A DNA stretch of 33,074 nucleotides. It comes from Armatimonadota bacterium. GTDB taxonomy: Bacteria; Armatimonadota; Chthonomonadetes; Chthonomonadales; JAMCWF01. The stretch is from assembly GCA_023481295.1 (NCBI GenBank), contig JAMCWF010000037.1, positions 1-33,074 on the forward strand, written 5' to 3'. The notes below the pieces were generated by a model. That model saw only the letters and a list, made by a program, of their open reading frames with translations, was not told where the DNA came from and searched no databases. Positions within the stretch are counted from its first letter, which is position 1. Each line of letters starts with the position of its first letter. Made by a program: the position numbers and the translations under genes. Positions 1 to 8,915 of this stretch are shown here, one piece after another.

Positions 1-1
1 G

Positions 2-841
2 GTTGCTTTCACCAACGACATGATGACCAAGACGGAAGACCGCAACCTATTCATTGATGGAATTTGGGTGGAGACAAGCAATCACCAACGAAGCGCCGTA
101 TCGGTTATTAATCCGACCGATATGATGCATCTGCTGGCCAGCGAGCCATCCGCATTCGCCAACCGCTTTCAGGCGGTCCGCCAGGCCATTCACCGGTACG
201 CACCCATGAGGGCCGGACATATCCATGTTTTCGTCACCGAGTTTAACGCCATGTACTCCATGAACGGCAATTCGCCTCATCAAATTCGTCAGCTTAAGAG
301 CGCATTGATGGTGGATGGAATTCTCCAGCGGATGCTAACTGAGCCTCTGTGCCAAGAAACCAATTATTGGTGTTTGAACTCTTGGTACTTTCAGATCGTG
401 CAGATGGGGCGTAACGGCTCTTTCTTCTATTCACCACAGGGCTTGGTCTACCGAATTATGCAGCCGCTCTATCATGGGGAGGTGGTTCGATCGGTGGTGC
501 AAAGTCCCGATTTTCCACCTCCTCATGCGATGCCGATACCGGCCGCAACCAAAGTTACGGCGGTGGCGGTTAGAAATGGAAGGCAGCTTGCGGTGAATCT
601 GGTCAACTACGACGTGAGCGGCACGGCGCGCATCGCCCTGCGGATCAGCGGGAAATTCGCAGCCCGGCGCTCCCGGTTACTCCTCTGCACCGGGCCAAGC
701 GCCGACTCTGAGAACAGCACCGCTGATCCGCGACTGGTTCATCTCACGGAACAAACGCCGAGGATTACCGCTCAAGCCGTTGATTTCAATCTGCCGGCCC
801 ATTCGTGCGCAACGTTGATCCTGTCGGAAGGCGCGAAATAG
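2..841 (+). CDS. Clan GH-A glycosidase, C-terminal part (alpha-L-arabinofuranosidase / GH51-GH39-like), 5' truncated by window
   Basis: The reading frame is open back to base 2, upstream of the ATG at 20 (VAFTNDMM...), so this is the 3' part of a longer gene cut by the window edge. The first ~150 residues resemble the end of a TIM barrel. The strand HVFVTEFN carries a Glu (residue 74 counted from the ATG) that fits the clan GH-A nucleophile, and Trp/Tyr-rich segments follow (NYWCLNSWYF). Residues ~180-273 look like the C-terminal beta-sandwich of GH51/GH39 enzymes (AVRNGRQLAVNLVNYD, then HSCATLILS). The inferred role is cleavage of arabinofuranosyl or xylosyl linkages in plant polysaccharide. 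The acid/base Glu lies outside the window, so the exact family is unresolved. It converges on the next gene with only 15 bases between stops. Confidence 0.7.
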   Translation, partial: VAFTNDMMTKTEDRNLFIDGIWVETSNHQRSAVSVINPTDMMHLLASEPSAFANRFQAVRQAIHRYAPMRAGHIHVFVTEFNAMYSMNGNSPHQIRQLKSALMVDGILQRMLTEPLCQETNYWCLNSWYFQIVQMGRNGSFFYSPQGLVYRIMQPLYHGEVVRSVVQSPDFPPPHAMPIPAATKVTAVAVRNGRQLAVNLVNYDVSGTARIALRISGKFAARRSRLLLCTGPSADSENSTADPRLVHLTEQTPRITAQAVDFNLPAHSCATLILSEGAK

Positions 842-856
842 GGCGCCATTCGCCAT

Positions 857-2023
857 CTAGCCGGAAGAGCGCCTGCCGCCGTCACCACCTGCCAGCGATG
901 TCATCGGGATGACCCCCATCGTTGTCTCCTCGCGTTGAGCGAAAAATGTTTTGCAAAACTGATCGCATGAGGCGCAGGTTTTACTAGGCGGCTCATTCCG
1001 TAGGGCCAGCTCCCGATTACGCTGGAACAACTCGTTGTTCCAGATATCCCAAAAGTCGTGCTCTAAAAGATTTCCGTAGGAATAGGTCTCTTTGAAGGGA
1101 GTGCAGCATCCCAGCGTTATATCGCCGCTGTAGGTGACACGAAACTCCTCACCCCAGAAGAATGGGCAGAAGAAAGGCTTAGTGGGGTCGCTCCAACCGG
1201 CGTTTTCGTCGGGAAACGATTTACAGCGGACGCCCAACTGCTCCATTCGTGCCTTTGCCTGCTCCAACTCGGCGTGGTAGGATTCCCGGCTGCGCCGATT
1301 CTTAAAGCCCCAATCGTAGGCGGCAAAGGTTATGCAATTGATAAAATCAACTCCGAACTGATGCGCCTGTTCCACGAAAGGAACCAGCTCTCCCTCGTTT
1401 TCATTCAGCATGACGTAATTGATGCCCAGCATCGGGAAACGAGCGCCGGTCTGGTGCTTGATGCGAACTAGTCGGCGGATATTCTCGTGGAGCACCTCCA
1501 GGTTGCCTCCACGCCTCACTCGGCGATAGGTGTTGGGAAAGGCGGCGTCAATGCTGATGTTCAGCTCGGTGAGGCCGCAATTCATCAGCCGCTCCGCCTT
1601 CTGCTGATCGATGAGCATTCCGTTCGAGTAGATGCCGATTTTACACCATGGGCGCTCTTTGCGGGCATAGGCGACCACGTCGAAAAACCGCTTATACATC
1701 ATCGGCTCACCAAAGCCGTTGAGCGAAAGGTTCATTGCGTAGGGGAATTGGGCCAGGATCCGCTGGAAATTTTCGTACTCGATGTCGCCCAGCTTATAGG
1801 GTTTCAATCCCAGCGACCTCAAGCATTGTATGCAGGCCAGATTGCACCGGTTTGTCAACTCAATCTCAATTCCGGGCGGCTGGCTCTTCATAATCAGTGG
1901 GCGCTCGCGGTACTCCTTCTGATAAAGGTGATAGTTCTTGAGCACCGCCGGGTGAATCAGTATGGTAAATGCGTCATTTTCCTTTAATCGGCGATAGTTG
2001 TCCAATACACTCATAAAAGCCAT
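857..2023 (-). CDS. Radical SAM protein with SPASM-type C-terminal domain
   Basis: 388 aa. The radical SAM cluster motif C-x3-C-x2-C is seen as CNLACIQC (Cys60, Cys64, Cys67), preceded by the usual strand IEIELTNR and followed by the GE motif region LNGFGEPMM. The C-terminal third is Cys-rich (CPFFW, GCCTPF, CASCDQFC), as in SPASM domains that bind auxiliary Fe-S clusters. The WDIWNNELFQ segment before the last cysteines is also typical. It sits 54 bases downstream of another radical SAM gene on the same strand, so co-transcription is likely. The substrate is unknown; SPASM proteins modify peptides, sulfatases or small molecules, and nothing here identifies a peptide substrate. It is not an obvious anaerobic sulfatase maturase. 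ATG at 2023 follows AGAGGTG; an in-frame ATG at 2014 is an alternative. Confidence 0.85.
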   Translation of the reverse strand: MAFMSVLDNYRRLKENDAFTILIHPAVLKNYHLYQKEYRERPLIMKSQPPGIEIELTNRCNLACIQCLRSLGLKPYKLGDIEYENFQRILAQFPYAMNLSLNGFGEPMMYKRFFDVVAYARKERPWCKIGIYSNGMLIDQQKAERLMNCGLTELNISIDAAFPNTYRRVRRGGNLEVLHENIRRLVRIKHQTGARFPMLGINYVMLNENEGELVPFVEQAHQFGVDFINCITFAAYDWGFKNRRSRESYHAELEQAKARMEQLGVRCKSFPDENAGWSDPTKPFFCPFFWGEEFRVTYSGDITLGCCTPFKETYSYGNLLEHDFWDIWNNELFQRNRELALRNEPPSKTCASCDQFCKTFFAQREETTMGVIPMTSLAGGDGGRRSSG

Positions 2024-2077
2024 TTTAGCACCTCTTTCCCATGGCCAACTTAGAATAGGGGGTCTTTATGCAATTCA

Positions 2078-3652
2078 CTAAGGCTGCTCGACCTTAATTG
2101 GAGCGGCAACGGGTCTGGTTTCCGGCTTGCGTTTGGCAAATCGGGAGTGCCACCAGACATATCCTCTCACGCATGATCGTACCAACATATGGGGGATGTG
2201 GTGAAGGTAAGTTCGAATGACGGCCTGCCGCCCCTGCGCTTGCGCTCGTCGTAATCGGTAGGGAATGATGGTCTCCAGCCTTGCCCATAGCCGCGCGTAA
2301 TCCAGATCGCGGGTTGTCAGGTGATTGGTGCGCATCGTGGCGGTGTAGCTGTTCCAATCCGAGTAGCGCATCCTCTTTGGCAGCAATCCTTCTGAGAGTG
2401 CGCGCCAGTACATGGGCGTACCGGGGAAGGGCGTCATAACCGTAAAGCCGCTCTCAACATCCAGTTGTATAGCGAACTCCCACGTTTTGCGGACGGTATC
2501 CCAATTCTCCTCCGGCGTCCCGAGGCAAAAAGTGCCGTAAATATGAAAGCCTAGTTCGTGGCAATACTTTATTCGTTGCGCCAATTTCTCGTTGACCGAT
2601 ATCTTCTGGCCGATGCTTTCCATGCAGGCGGCGTCCGCGGTCTCAATTCCGGTGGTGATGGTTGAGATGCCGGCATGCTTCATAATTCTCAGTGTATCCT
2701 CATCGAAAACCTCAACCGAGGTCTCCACCGTTGCCTCAAACTTGACGCCTCGCCGAATAATGGCTTCACAAAGTTCGCGGGCATATTTTCGATTAAAACC
2801 GAAGTTGGGGTCCCGAAACCGCATCTTGTAAATGCCGTAGGTCCGGTTTAAATACTCGATCTCGTCCACCACCTGCTCGATGGGATTGGCGCGCCACGGT
2901 TTGCCCTCCAGCAGCATGTAGGGGCACATGGTGCAGCCGATCGGGCACCCCCGGCTTGCCTGGATGTAGACCCCAAGTTTTTCGAGGCGGCCGCCGGGGG
3001 CGTAGCGCTCCAGTGGAAGGAGGTGCCAGGCCGGACGCGGCAGCTCCTTCAGCTTGTCCTGCTTCACCCAATCGCGGTATTGCTCCTCGTTTTTCCTACC
3101 CATATAAAGCTCATCAGATCGAAGCGGGACCCAATTCTTGGGGCAAATCACGCCCACCACACGGCGGTAATCTGGTGCGTCCAGTATGTCGCCGATAACC
3201 GCTTCCGGCTCGCCGAAAATCAAAAAATCAACGTCGCACTGATGAATCCAGTGGTTGACGGTGGTCATAATCACACTGCCGAAGACGAAAACCTTGGCGC
3301 CGGGCAGCAGCTCCTTCATTCGATTGGCAAAATCGAGGTCAAGCAGCAAGGATGGAATGGATAATCGGATGCCGACCCACATATCGCGGCTGCATTCCGG
3401 ATCGATGTGGTTTAACACGAACCGTTCCGCGCGTGGGCCATGCCAGCGGTCCAGCAACAGGTCAACAATATTGACTTTGCATCCCTTTTGCTCTGCTACC
3501 GCCGCCGTATAGAGGATGTCAATGGGCGGCAATACGATTACATCACGTTCGAAAGGCTTCAGCTTTCGGGAAACGCCGATCCCCCCCGAATAGGTACGCT
3601 CATTGGTGTAACCCTTCAATTCGGGAGGGTTAACTAACAAAAGTTGTCGCAT
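2078..3652 (-). CDS. B12-binding-domain-type radical SAM protein
   Basis: 524 aa. The N-terminal ~200 residues look like the Rossmann-like cobalamin-binding module of class B radical SAM enzymes: it starts RQLLLVNPP, PIDILYTAAVAEQKG follows, then an FGEPE turn near residue 147. The usual DxHxxG cobalamin His is not visible, as in many family members. The cluster motif is SRGCPIGCTMC (Cys236, Cys240, Cys243). The rest has standard core strands, including GIETAD and the FCLGTPEE segment. The basic tail (FAKRKPE) may sit at the membrane surface. A strong GAGGAG precedes ATG by 5 nt. It leads the two-gene unit with the SPASM protein. Known relatives methylate unreactive carbons or rearrange natural products and lipids; the substrate here is unknown. 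Confidence 0.87.
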   Translation of the reverse strand: MRQLLLVNPPELKGYTNERTYSGGIGVSRKLKPFERDVIVLPPIDILYTAAVAEQKGCKVNIVDLLLDRWHGPRAERFVLNHIDPECSRDMWVGIRLSIPSLLLDLDFANRMKELLPGAKVFVFGSVIMTTVNHWIHQCDVDFLIFGEPEAVIGDILDAPDYRRVVGVICPKNWVPLRSDELYMGRKNEEQYRDWVKQDKLKELPRPAWHLLPLERYAPGGRLEKLGVYIQASRGCPIGCTMCPYMLLEGKPWRANPIEQVVDEIEYLNRTYGIYKMRFRDPNFGFNRKYARELCEAIIRRGVKFEATVETSVEVFDEDTLRIMKHAGISTITTGIETADAACMESIGQKISVNEKLAQRIKYCHELGFHIYGTFCLGTPEENWDTVRKTWEFAIQLDVESGFTVMTPFPGTPMYWRALSEGLLPKRMRYSDWNSYTATMRTNHLTTRDLDYARLWARLETIIPYRLRRAQAQGRQAVIRTYLHHIPHMLVRSCVRGYVWWHSRFAKRKPETRPVAAPIKVEQP

Positions 3653-3801
3653 AACTTCTCCTCAAACGCCCATCACCTTCCAGGTGAAGCCGATAAAACG
3701 TTCTCCTTAAGACTTACCGGACATCTTAACCCGAGCTCATCGGTGCTTGAAAAGGCATCCATCGTTGATTTCAACCGCTTCTCATCGCCGGTTAGGTGAG
3801 T

Positions 3802-3891
3802 CCACCGCCAGTAATCACCAGGAAAAGACGTGTCTTGTCAAGAAATTCTGAGGCATCCTTGTACCACCGCCAGTAATCACATGGAAAAGAC
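3802..3891. repeat. Pair of 28-bp direct repeats
   Basis: Two 28-bp units (3802-3829 and 3864-3891) begin CCACCGCCAGTAATCAC and end GGAAAAGAC, differ only at two adjacent bases, and start 62 bp apart. The first unit runs into AAGACGTGTCTT, a small inverted repeat. They lie in the 251-bp gap between the GT4 gene (3' side) and the radical SAM gene (5' side). Role unknown: possibly a paired regulatory site or a fragment of a dispersed intergenic repeat. Confidence 0.75.
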
Positions 3892-3903
3892 ACTCATTCC
3901 TCG

Positions 3904-5154
3904 TCATTGCCGGCAAATCCGGCGGTATATCGTAGCCATTGCAGCAGCCTGATGACGTGGGCTGAAATGGTTGATCACCTTTTCCCGGCCGAGACGACCC
4001 ATCTCCCTACGCCGGTCCGAGTCTCCCAGCAATTCGCGCAGTCCACGAGAAAGTTGTTCCACATTTTTCGGCTCCACCAATAATCCCTCTTTTCCGTCCT
4101 CAATGATCTCGGGAAGAGCCCCCGAACGAAAACCGACGACCGGCTTCTGTATCGCCATCGCTTCCGTAACGACCAGCCCGAAAGGCTCCTCCCATGATGG
4201 AACCGCCAGTATATCCAGGCCGGCCATCACCTCCGGCATCTCGTTAATCCAACCGGCCCAGATAATGGATTGCTCGATGCCCAGTTCCTTTGCCCGCGCC
4301 TTCACCTGCTGATCATAGCTGTCCGGACTGGTCACCGTATCCGGTAGGCCGACAACCAGCAGCTTCACATTTGGATGCTCATTGCGAACCAGCGCAAGTG
4401 CCTCGATAAGCTCCCGATGTCCCTTCCAAACCATAATTCGTGCCACGATTCCGATCAATGGCGCACTTTCGTCAATGCCGAATCGCCGACGAATGTGACA
4501 GCCCTGAAACCGCACCGGATCATACTCCTCCGGATCGGTGGCGTTATACACTCGATAAATTTTCGAAGCCGATATGCCGCCCTCGATCAACGAATCCCGA
4601 ACAAAATCCGAGATAGCGATCACGCCGGTCGCCTTTTGCAATGCCCAATCGGTCAGCCGGCCGATTTCGGGATACCACTTGATATGCACATGAATCAAAT
4701 TCGGTCGGCCGGACGATTTTGCCAGCAAGGTTGATAGCAGGGCATCCCGCGGCCGGTCGGTCGAATGAATGATCTCAATTCGATCCCGTTTGATCCGTCT
4801 TCGCAGCTCAGGTAGCGCCTTTACCAGCTCAAATAGGTTACCAATCACGCCGGCGGCACGACTGGCTCGATCGCGCCGATTTACGAGCTCATAGCCCAAC
4901 CGCATCGGAATTACGTTCACCTTGCCGAACGATTGTAATTTTTCAATCGTAATTGCCGCATCGGGAGCCCGGCAATTGGTGATAAAGGTGGTATTGCACT
5001 CCTCGATCGGGTAGTTTTTGGCCAGGGTGAGGTGAACGGCAACATCCGCCCCCAACGCACTTCTCGTATTTAAGAACAGAACTCGAATCGGCTCCTCCGC
5101 CGATTGTCTCCTTTGCCTACCTCGTTGCACCTTGCTAACCAAGTTCAAATCCAC
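3904..5154 (-). CDS. Glycosyltransferase family 4 (GT-B fold)
   Basis: 416 aa. The N-terminal Rossmann half starts at IRVLFLNT. The C-terminal half carries the GT4 hallmarks IGIVARIMVWKGH, LLVVG and the E-x7-E nucleotide-sugar motif (EEPFGLVVTEAM), then PEIIEDGKEGLLV. It should transfer a sugar from a nucleotide donor to a glycan, lipid or metabolite at the cytoplasmic face of the membrane; donor and acceptor cannot be read from sequence. The listed start is GTG at 5154, which has only a weak ribosome site and lies where a sigma-54-type promoter would begin transcription, so the mRNA may be leaderless or the true start may be further in. A 216-bp AT-rich gap separates it from the upstream DUF309 gene, so it probably has its own promoter. 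Confidence 0.88.
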   Translation of the reverse strand: MDLNLVSKVQRGRQRRQSAEEPIRVLFLNTRSALGADVAVHLTLAKNYPIEECNTTFITNCRAPDAAITIEKLQSFGKVNVIPMRLGYELVNRRDRASRAAGVIGNLFELVKALPELRRRIKRDRIEIIHSTDRPRDALLSTLLAKSSGRPNLIHVHIKWYPEIGRLTDWALQKATGVIAISDFVRDSLIEGGISASKIYRVYNATDPEEYDPVRFQGCHIRRRFGIDESAPLIGIVARIMVWKGHRELIEALALVRNEHPNVKLLVVGLPDTVTSPDSYDQQVKARAKELGIEQSIIWAGWINEMPEVMAGLDILAVPSWEEPFGLVVTEAMAIQKPVVGFRSGALPEIIEDGKEGLLVEPKNVEQLSRGLRELLGDSDRRREMGRLGREKVINHFSPRHQAAAMATIYRRICRQ

Positions 5155-5164
5155 TTTCTAAACT

Positions 5165-5181
5165 TGCAAGAATCGTGCCAA
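5165..5181 (-). promoter_or_regulatory. Sigma-54 (RpoN)-type promoter upstream of GT4 gene
   Basis: Read on the minus strand the site is TTGGCACGATTCTTGCA. It matches the -24/-12 consensus TGGCAC-N5-TTGCA, with GG and GC separated by exactly 10 bases. It is in an AT-rich intergenic stretch just upstream of the glycosyltransferase and correctly oriented. The predicted start site falls about at the annotated GTG. No RpoN or enhancer-binding protein gene is visible in the window. Confidence 0.55.
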
Positions 5182-5198
5182 AATCCCTTAGATACACT

Positions 5199-5213
5199 AA
5201 ATATCCGATATTT
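5199..5213. promoter_or_regulatory. Perfect 15-bp palindrome, possible operator
   Basis: AAATATC-C-GATATTT is a perfect 7-bp inverted repeat around one base. It lies 18 bp upstream of the -24 element of the sigma-54-like promoter of the GT4 gene. It could bind a regulator; in an AT-rich region chance is also possible. Confidence 0.35.
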
Positions 5214-5370
5214 TTCCATTTTAATTAAGATATTTCCACATTATGTTTGATTCCGTGCAATCATTTACCCGCCCGCCTGCCGGGATTCCGGTGAAAAATG
5301 CTTCCTTCATCCTTTCAGCCCTGGCATACCGATTCCATTCAATTGATCTGTTCTTAGAATTGAGGCCTGA

Positions 5371-5787
5371 TCACAACGAAATAAAGGGTTTCCTGGGCAG
5401 GAAACTCTCATCGTACCGGGTCACCCGGTCTGGTCCGATCTGTTTTAGATGAGCGCTGAGTTTCTCTGCCTGTTCGATCAAGGGTTCCAGGCTGAAATGG
5501 ATGATCTGCCTTGATTTTCGAAGCCGCTCGGCGCCGGCATCCAGCTTATTGGTCGCGCCCACCCAGTTGTGACGCTTTACCAGGTGATAGCAGCCCACCG
5601 CAATTTGGAGCACCCCCTGATAGACCTCTCGGAGGGGGCCTTTTTCACCACGCCACATTACTTCCAACGTCTCGTGGCACTCGAAGTAGTGCCCTTGATT
5701 CAGTTGATCCAGCCCCAGCCGGAACTGAGCCGGCAACGCGGATAGGGGATCTATGGCGTCTTGTCGATCCATTTCAAGTTGGGACAA
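5371..5787 (-). CDS. DUF309 family protein
   Basis: 138 aa from a TTG start; an in-frame ATG at 5772 is an alternative. The signature of this small helical family is clear: FRLGLDQLNQGHYFECHETLEVMWR, then LREVYQGVLQIAVGCYHL and the KLDAGAERL helix. The His/Glu-rich HYFECHETLE motif (residues ~33-42) suggests a metal or polar active site, but no function is established for the family. It follows MogA by 33 bases on the same strand and is probably co-transcribed. The 216 bases downstream hold no gene. Confidence 0.85.
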   Translation of the reverse strand: MSQLEMDRQDAIDPLSALPAQFRLGLDQLNQGHYFECHETLEVMWRGEKGPLREVYQGVLQIAVGCYHLVKRHNWVGATNKLDAGAERLRKSRQIIHFSLEPLIEQAEKLSAHLKQIGPDRVTRYDESFLPRKPFISL

Positions 5788-5820
5788 TGATCCAATAGCG
5801 GGTGAATGGCCGGCCTGCTG

Positions 5821-6315
5821 TCAGTGATCAATCGGCTCATTTTTCATCAATGAGATGATATGCGGCAGCAGCGGCAAAATCACTTCGAGGCCCTCCGAGA
5901 CCGCTCTGGTGCTGCCCGGTAAATTGATGATCAGACAGCTTCCCCGCGTGCCGGCGATACCCCGCGAAAGAGCGGCGCGCGGATTTTTTGAATATCCGCT
6001 CCACCGTAGCAGCTCGGATAATCCAGGCGCCTCCCGCTCAATCACTCTCCTTGTCGCTTCGGGCGTTACATCGCGGGGCGCAAAGCCGGTCCCGCCGGTT
6101 GTGAAGATCACATCGCATAGAGTGTGATGCAGCATAAGCCACTCTTCGATCTCATCCGGTTCGTCCGAAACGATATTCCGAAAAACGACCGCATGGCCTT
6201 CTTGTCGTAACGCCTGCTCGATCAGCGGACCGGAATGATCATCGGCGATACCGGCCGCGCAGCGGTCGCTGATCGTCAAAATGCCGGACCTAATCTCATC
6301 TGCCATAAAAGTCAT
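5821..6315 (-). CDS. mogA: Molybdenum cofactor biosynthesis protein MogA/MoaB family (molybdopterin adenylyltransferase)
   Basis: It is expected to adenylate molybdopterin before molybdate insertion. The MoCF-binding domain fills the protein: SGILTISDRCAAG at the N-terminus, the TTGGTGFAPRDVTPEA phosphate-binding loop in the middle, and the conserved GTRGSCLIINLPGS near the C-terminus. The open frame extends to 6408, but family length (~160-170 aa) and lack of conservation in the first 31 residues favour ATG at 6315 (164 aa) or 6306. No other Moco genes are in the window, so it acts apart from its pathway partners here. It is first in a likely two-gene unit with DUF309 and is divergent from the glycosidase at 6506. 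Confidence 0.9.
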   Translation of the reverse strand: MTFMADEIRSGILTISDRCAAGIADDHSGPLIEQALRQEGHAVVFRNIVSDEPDEIEEWLMLHHTLCDVIFTTGGTGFAPRDVTPEATRRVIEREAPGLSELLRWSGYSKNPRAALSRGIAGTRGSCLIINLPGSTRAVSEGLEVILPLLPHIISLMKNEPIDH

Positions 6316-6505
6316 ACCACCAACTGTTGGATTCCGGGAAATGAAACTTTCACCCACTTTTAGTTGAATGACCGAAAAAAACCGTGTATCAATTCCGGCA
6401 GGATTCACGCCTCAATGAAGCGAATTAAATTCCGCCTATCCAGTTAATTTGTCTCGATCATTCGCCGATGTGCCTGTATAACGGCCATCGGCTAAGGAGT
6501 AGAGA

Positions 6506-8869
6506 ATGCTGCTGATTCTCCACCTTTTATGTTTGTTGGCGCCGATTCAATCGAGTCCCTCCATAACATCACAAGCGCCGGACAACGTTTTTTTGCAAGG
6601 GGAGGCGATTCGGTTTCAGCTTTCCGGTTATCCCACCCTTCCCACCGCCTACACTCTAACTGATTATAGCGGAAAGACGGTGAAAAGCGGGACTACCGGC
6701 GCCGATTTGAATTTGGGGCGGTTGCCAGTCGGCTATTATCGCCTGACGGTAGGAACCGGTGGCGAAGCCGTTACGGAGCCGGTCGCGGTGGTATCTCAAC
6801 CTAAGCCGGGTTATCACGGGCCGATCGCGACCGACACCGCCAGCGCCTGGCTGGTAAAGCCGGATCAGTTCGATGCCACGGCCGCATTGTTGCAGCGTGC
6901 CGGTTTTGGGTGGGTTCGCGAGCGCCTTTCGTGGAGCGAGGTGGAGCCGCAGAGGGGACATTTCGTTTGGGGCAAATACGATCAGTGTATCGATGCGGAA
7001 GTTGCCCATGGGCTGCACGCCTACGACATCTTCCACGCGATCCCGGCTTGGGCGAGAGCCGACCACGCTACGAATCGCTTTCCGGATGATCTGCGGGATG
7101 CCTATCAATTCACCAGACGGTTGGCGCAGCATTATAGTGGTAAAGTTCATGTCTGGGAGGTGTGGAATGAGGCCGACGGTGGCTTCTCGGTGGATTTAGC
7201 AGATCAGTATGCCGCCTTTTTGAAAGCCTGTTATCTCGGATTTAAGGCAGGGGATCCTCACGTCAGAGTGACCCAGGTTTCAATGGCGATGCCGGCCGGC
7301 CGTTACGAGGAAGACCTCTATCGAAATGACACCGAGGCTTATTTCGATATATTTAACTACCATATCTATGCCGACCCACTGGACTATCCCGCGCGTGCGG
7401 AGGGGCATTTCTCGTTATTGAGGCGTTTTGGCATTGGTGGAAAGCCGGTTTGGGTTACCGAAGCCGGCATTCCTTTGCATGAGGTTAAGGGCGGCCTGCC
7501 TTGGGACGAGCAAAAACAGCAGGCCGATTTCATTCCCAAAGCCTATGCGATGTCACTGGCATCGGGTGTTACCAAGCATTTCTTCTTCGTCTTTCCCCAC
7601 TACATCGAGCCGGGAGTCGAATGGGGCGTATTGACTCCTGATTTACTGCCATATCCCGGCTATTGCGCTCTGGCTGCATCGGTGCACCTGCTTAGCCAGG
7701 CGCGGTACATGGGTCGGATTCTAATTGACGGTGATCCCAAGGTATTCGCGGAAGCGTTCGACAATGGCCCCTCAGCTACGATTGTCATTTGGAGAAACGG
7801 GCAAGACCGGCCGGTCAAACTGCCGGCTAAGTTGGCTCAATCTCGAGTATTTAATGCGGTGGGCAGCACAATGCATCCGATCAATCCCTCCTCGCTCACC
7901 CTATTATTAGGCCAAGCACCCCTCTTTCTGGTGGTTCCGCTGCAAACGGCAGAGCGATTCGCACAGAACATAAATCCGATATCGCCGCCAAGAAAGCAAA
8001 CTACCCGCCCGCCGGCTTTGCCGGATATCGTGCTGCGGATTGTGATGCCAAACTCCACTATTAACAAGGGGCGTGAAACCTACGAAATAGCGGCGGGGCA
8101 ATCGGTGAGCGTTCGGGTGCAGGTTTATAATTTCAGTAAGAAATATTTCAGCGGGCATGTGATTTTCCGTATGCCCAATGGTTGGAGCATTCACTTGCCG
8201 AATAACACCATTTCAATTGCTCCAATGGGGTTGGTTAATCTTTCAGGTTCGCTAACTGCGCCCTCAACCGGATCTATACAACGAGTCCGGATGATTTGTG
8301 TTGCGTCCATTAGCAATCATCCCAATATGACCAGCAGCCCCGCCAATCTTTATCTGGCGCTACGGCTTGCATCGGTTAAGCCGAGCGCTATCCGCCCGCT
8401 GCACTTGAATCAGGAGTCTGATTGGATCAATAACATTTCAGGCAACGGGATGATGACAATCGCCTCAGCATCGTCGGGTGCGGTTCGGTTTAATTTTCAG
8501 TTCAATACGCCTGGTGATCGTTGGGCCTATCCGAAAACTTATTTTAATCCACCGGCCGATTTCAGCCACTATGAGGCGATTCGTTTTGAATATCGTACCA
8601 GTGTGGCCGGCACCGAAACCCGAGTGCGCTTGATGATTGGCAAGCAGAACGGTTCGGCCTACTATACCGAGAGTGGGTTTCCAGCTACAACGCAATGGGC
8701 CTGGGCAGCCATACCGATACGAACCTTGACTTGGGGATCGTTCAGTCCATCCGATCCGGCAGGCGGGTTACACGGAGGGCATCACGTTGCTTCTTTAGCG
8801 ATCGGGTGTAACACCAAGCGGAACATGTTGACGTTGTGGATACGTCACGCTCAGTTGGTGCGGTATTGA
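6506..8869 (+). CDS. Secreted clan GH-A glycoside hydrolase with C-terminal carbohydrate-binding-like beta-sandwich
   Basis: 787 aa. Residues 1-17 form a signal peptide (LLILHLLCLLAPIQS). Residues ~20-95 look like a small beta-sandwich (GYYRLTVG). The TIM barrel spans ~105-400: VRERLSWSEVEP is the typical early strand, WEVWNEAD supplies the acid/base (Glu222) and VWVTEAG the nucleophile (Glu319), as in GH39/GH5/GH42-like enzymes. The region after ~500 is rich in beta strands. The last ~150 residues (YEAIRFEYR, RVRLMIGKQNG) resemble a carbohydrate-binding module. AAGGAG sits 6 nt before the ATG. It is probably exported to act on hemicellulose or a related glycan; substrate not predictable. It ends 46 bases from a convergent thioredoxin-like gene. 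Confidence 0.82.
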   Translation: MLLILHLLCLLAPIQSSPSITSQAPDNVFLQGEAIRFQLSGYPTLPTAYTLTDYSGKTVKSGTTGADLNLGRLPVGYYRLTVGTGGEAVTEPVAVVSQPKPGYHGPIATDTASAWLVKPDQFDATAALLQRAGFGWVRERLSWSEVEPQRGHFVWGKYDQCIDAEVAHGLHAYDIFHAIPAWARADHATNRFPDDLRDAYQFTRRLAQHYSGKVHVWEVWNEADGGFSVDLADQYAAFLKACYLGFKAGDPHVRVTQVSMAMPAGRYEEDLYRNDTEAYFDIFNYHIYADPLDYPARAEGHFSLLRRFGIGGKPVWVTEAGIPLHEVKGGLPWDEQKQQADFIPKAYAMSLASGVTKHFFFVFPHYIEPGVEWGVLTPDLLPYPGYCALAASVHLLSQARYMGRILIDGDPKVFAEAFDNGPSATIVIWRNGQDRPVKLPAKLAQSRVFNAVGSTMHPINPSSLTLLLGQAPLFLVVPLQTAERFAQNINPISPPRKQTTRPPALPDIVLRIVMPNSTINKGRETYEIAAGQSVSVRVQVYNFSKKYFSGHVIFRMPNGWSIHLPNNTISIAPMGLVNLSGSLTAPSTGSIQRVRMICVASISNHPNMTSSPANLYLALRLASVKPSAIRPLHLNQESDWINNISGNGMMTIASASSGAVRFNFQFNTPGDRWAYPKTYFNPPADFSHYEAIRFEYRTSVAGTETRVRLMIGKQNGSAYYTESGFPATTQWAWAAIPIRTLTWGSFSPSDPAGGLHGGHHVASLAIGCNTKRNMLTLWIRHAQLVRY

Positions 8870-8915
8870 TTGCCCGGAAGCGGAGATCGTTTCGGTCCGG
8901 CAGTATTTATTGTAA

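Noticed and set aside
857-2023. Anaerobic sulfatase-maturating enzyme for the sulfatase-fold protein
   Set aside because: The sulfatase-fold protein has Thr at the modification site and the genes are 14 kb apart; the radical SAM motif context does not resemble maturases.
3802-3891. Possible minimal CRISPR array
   Set aside because: Only two units, a 34-base spacer and no cas genes; better described as a direct repeat pair.
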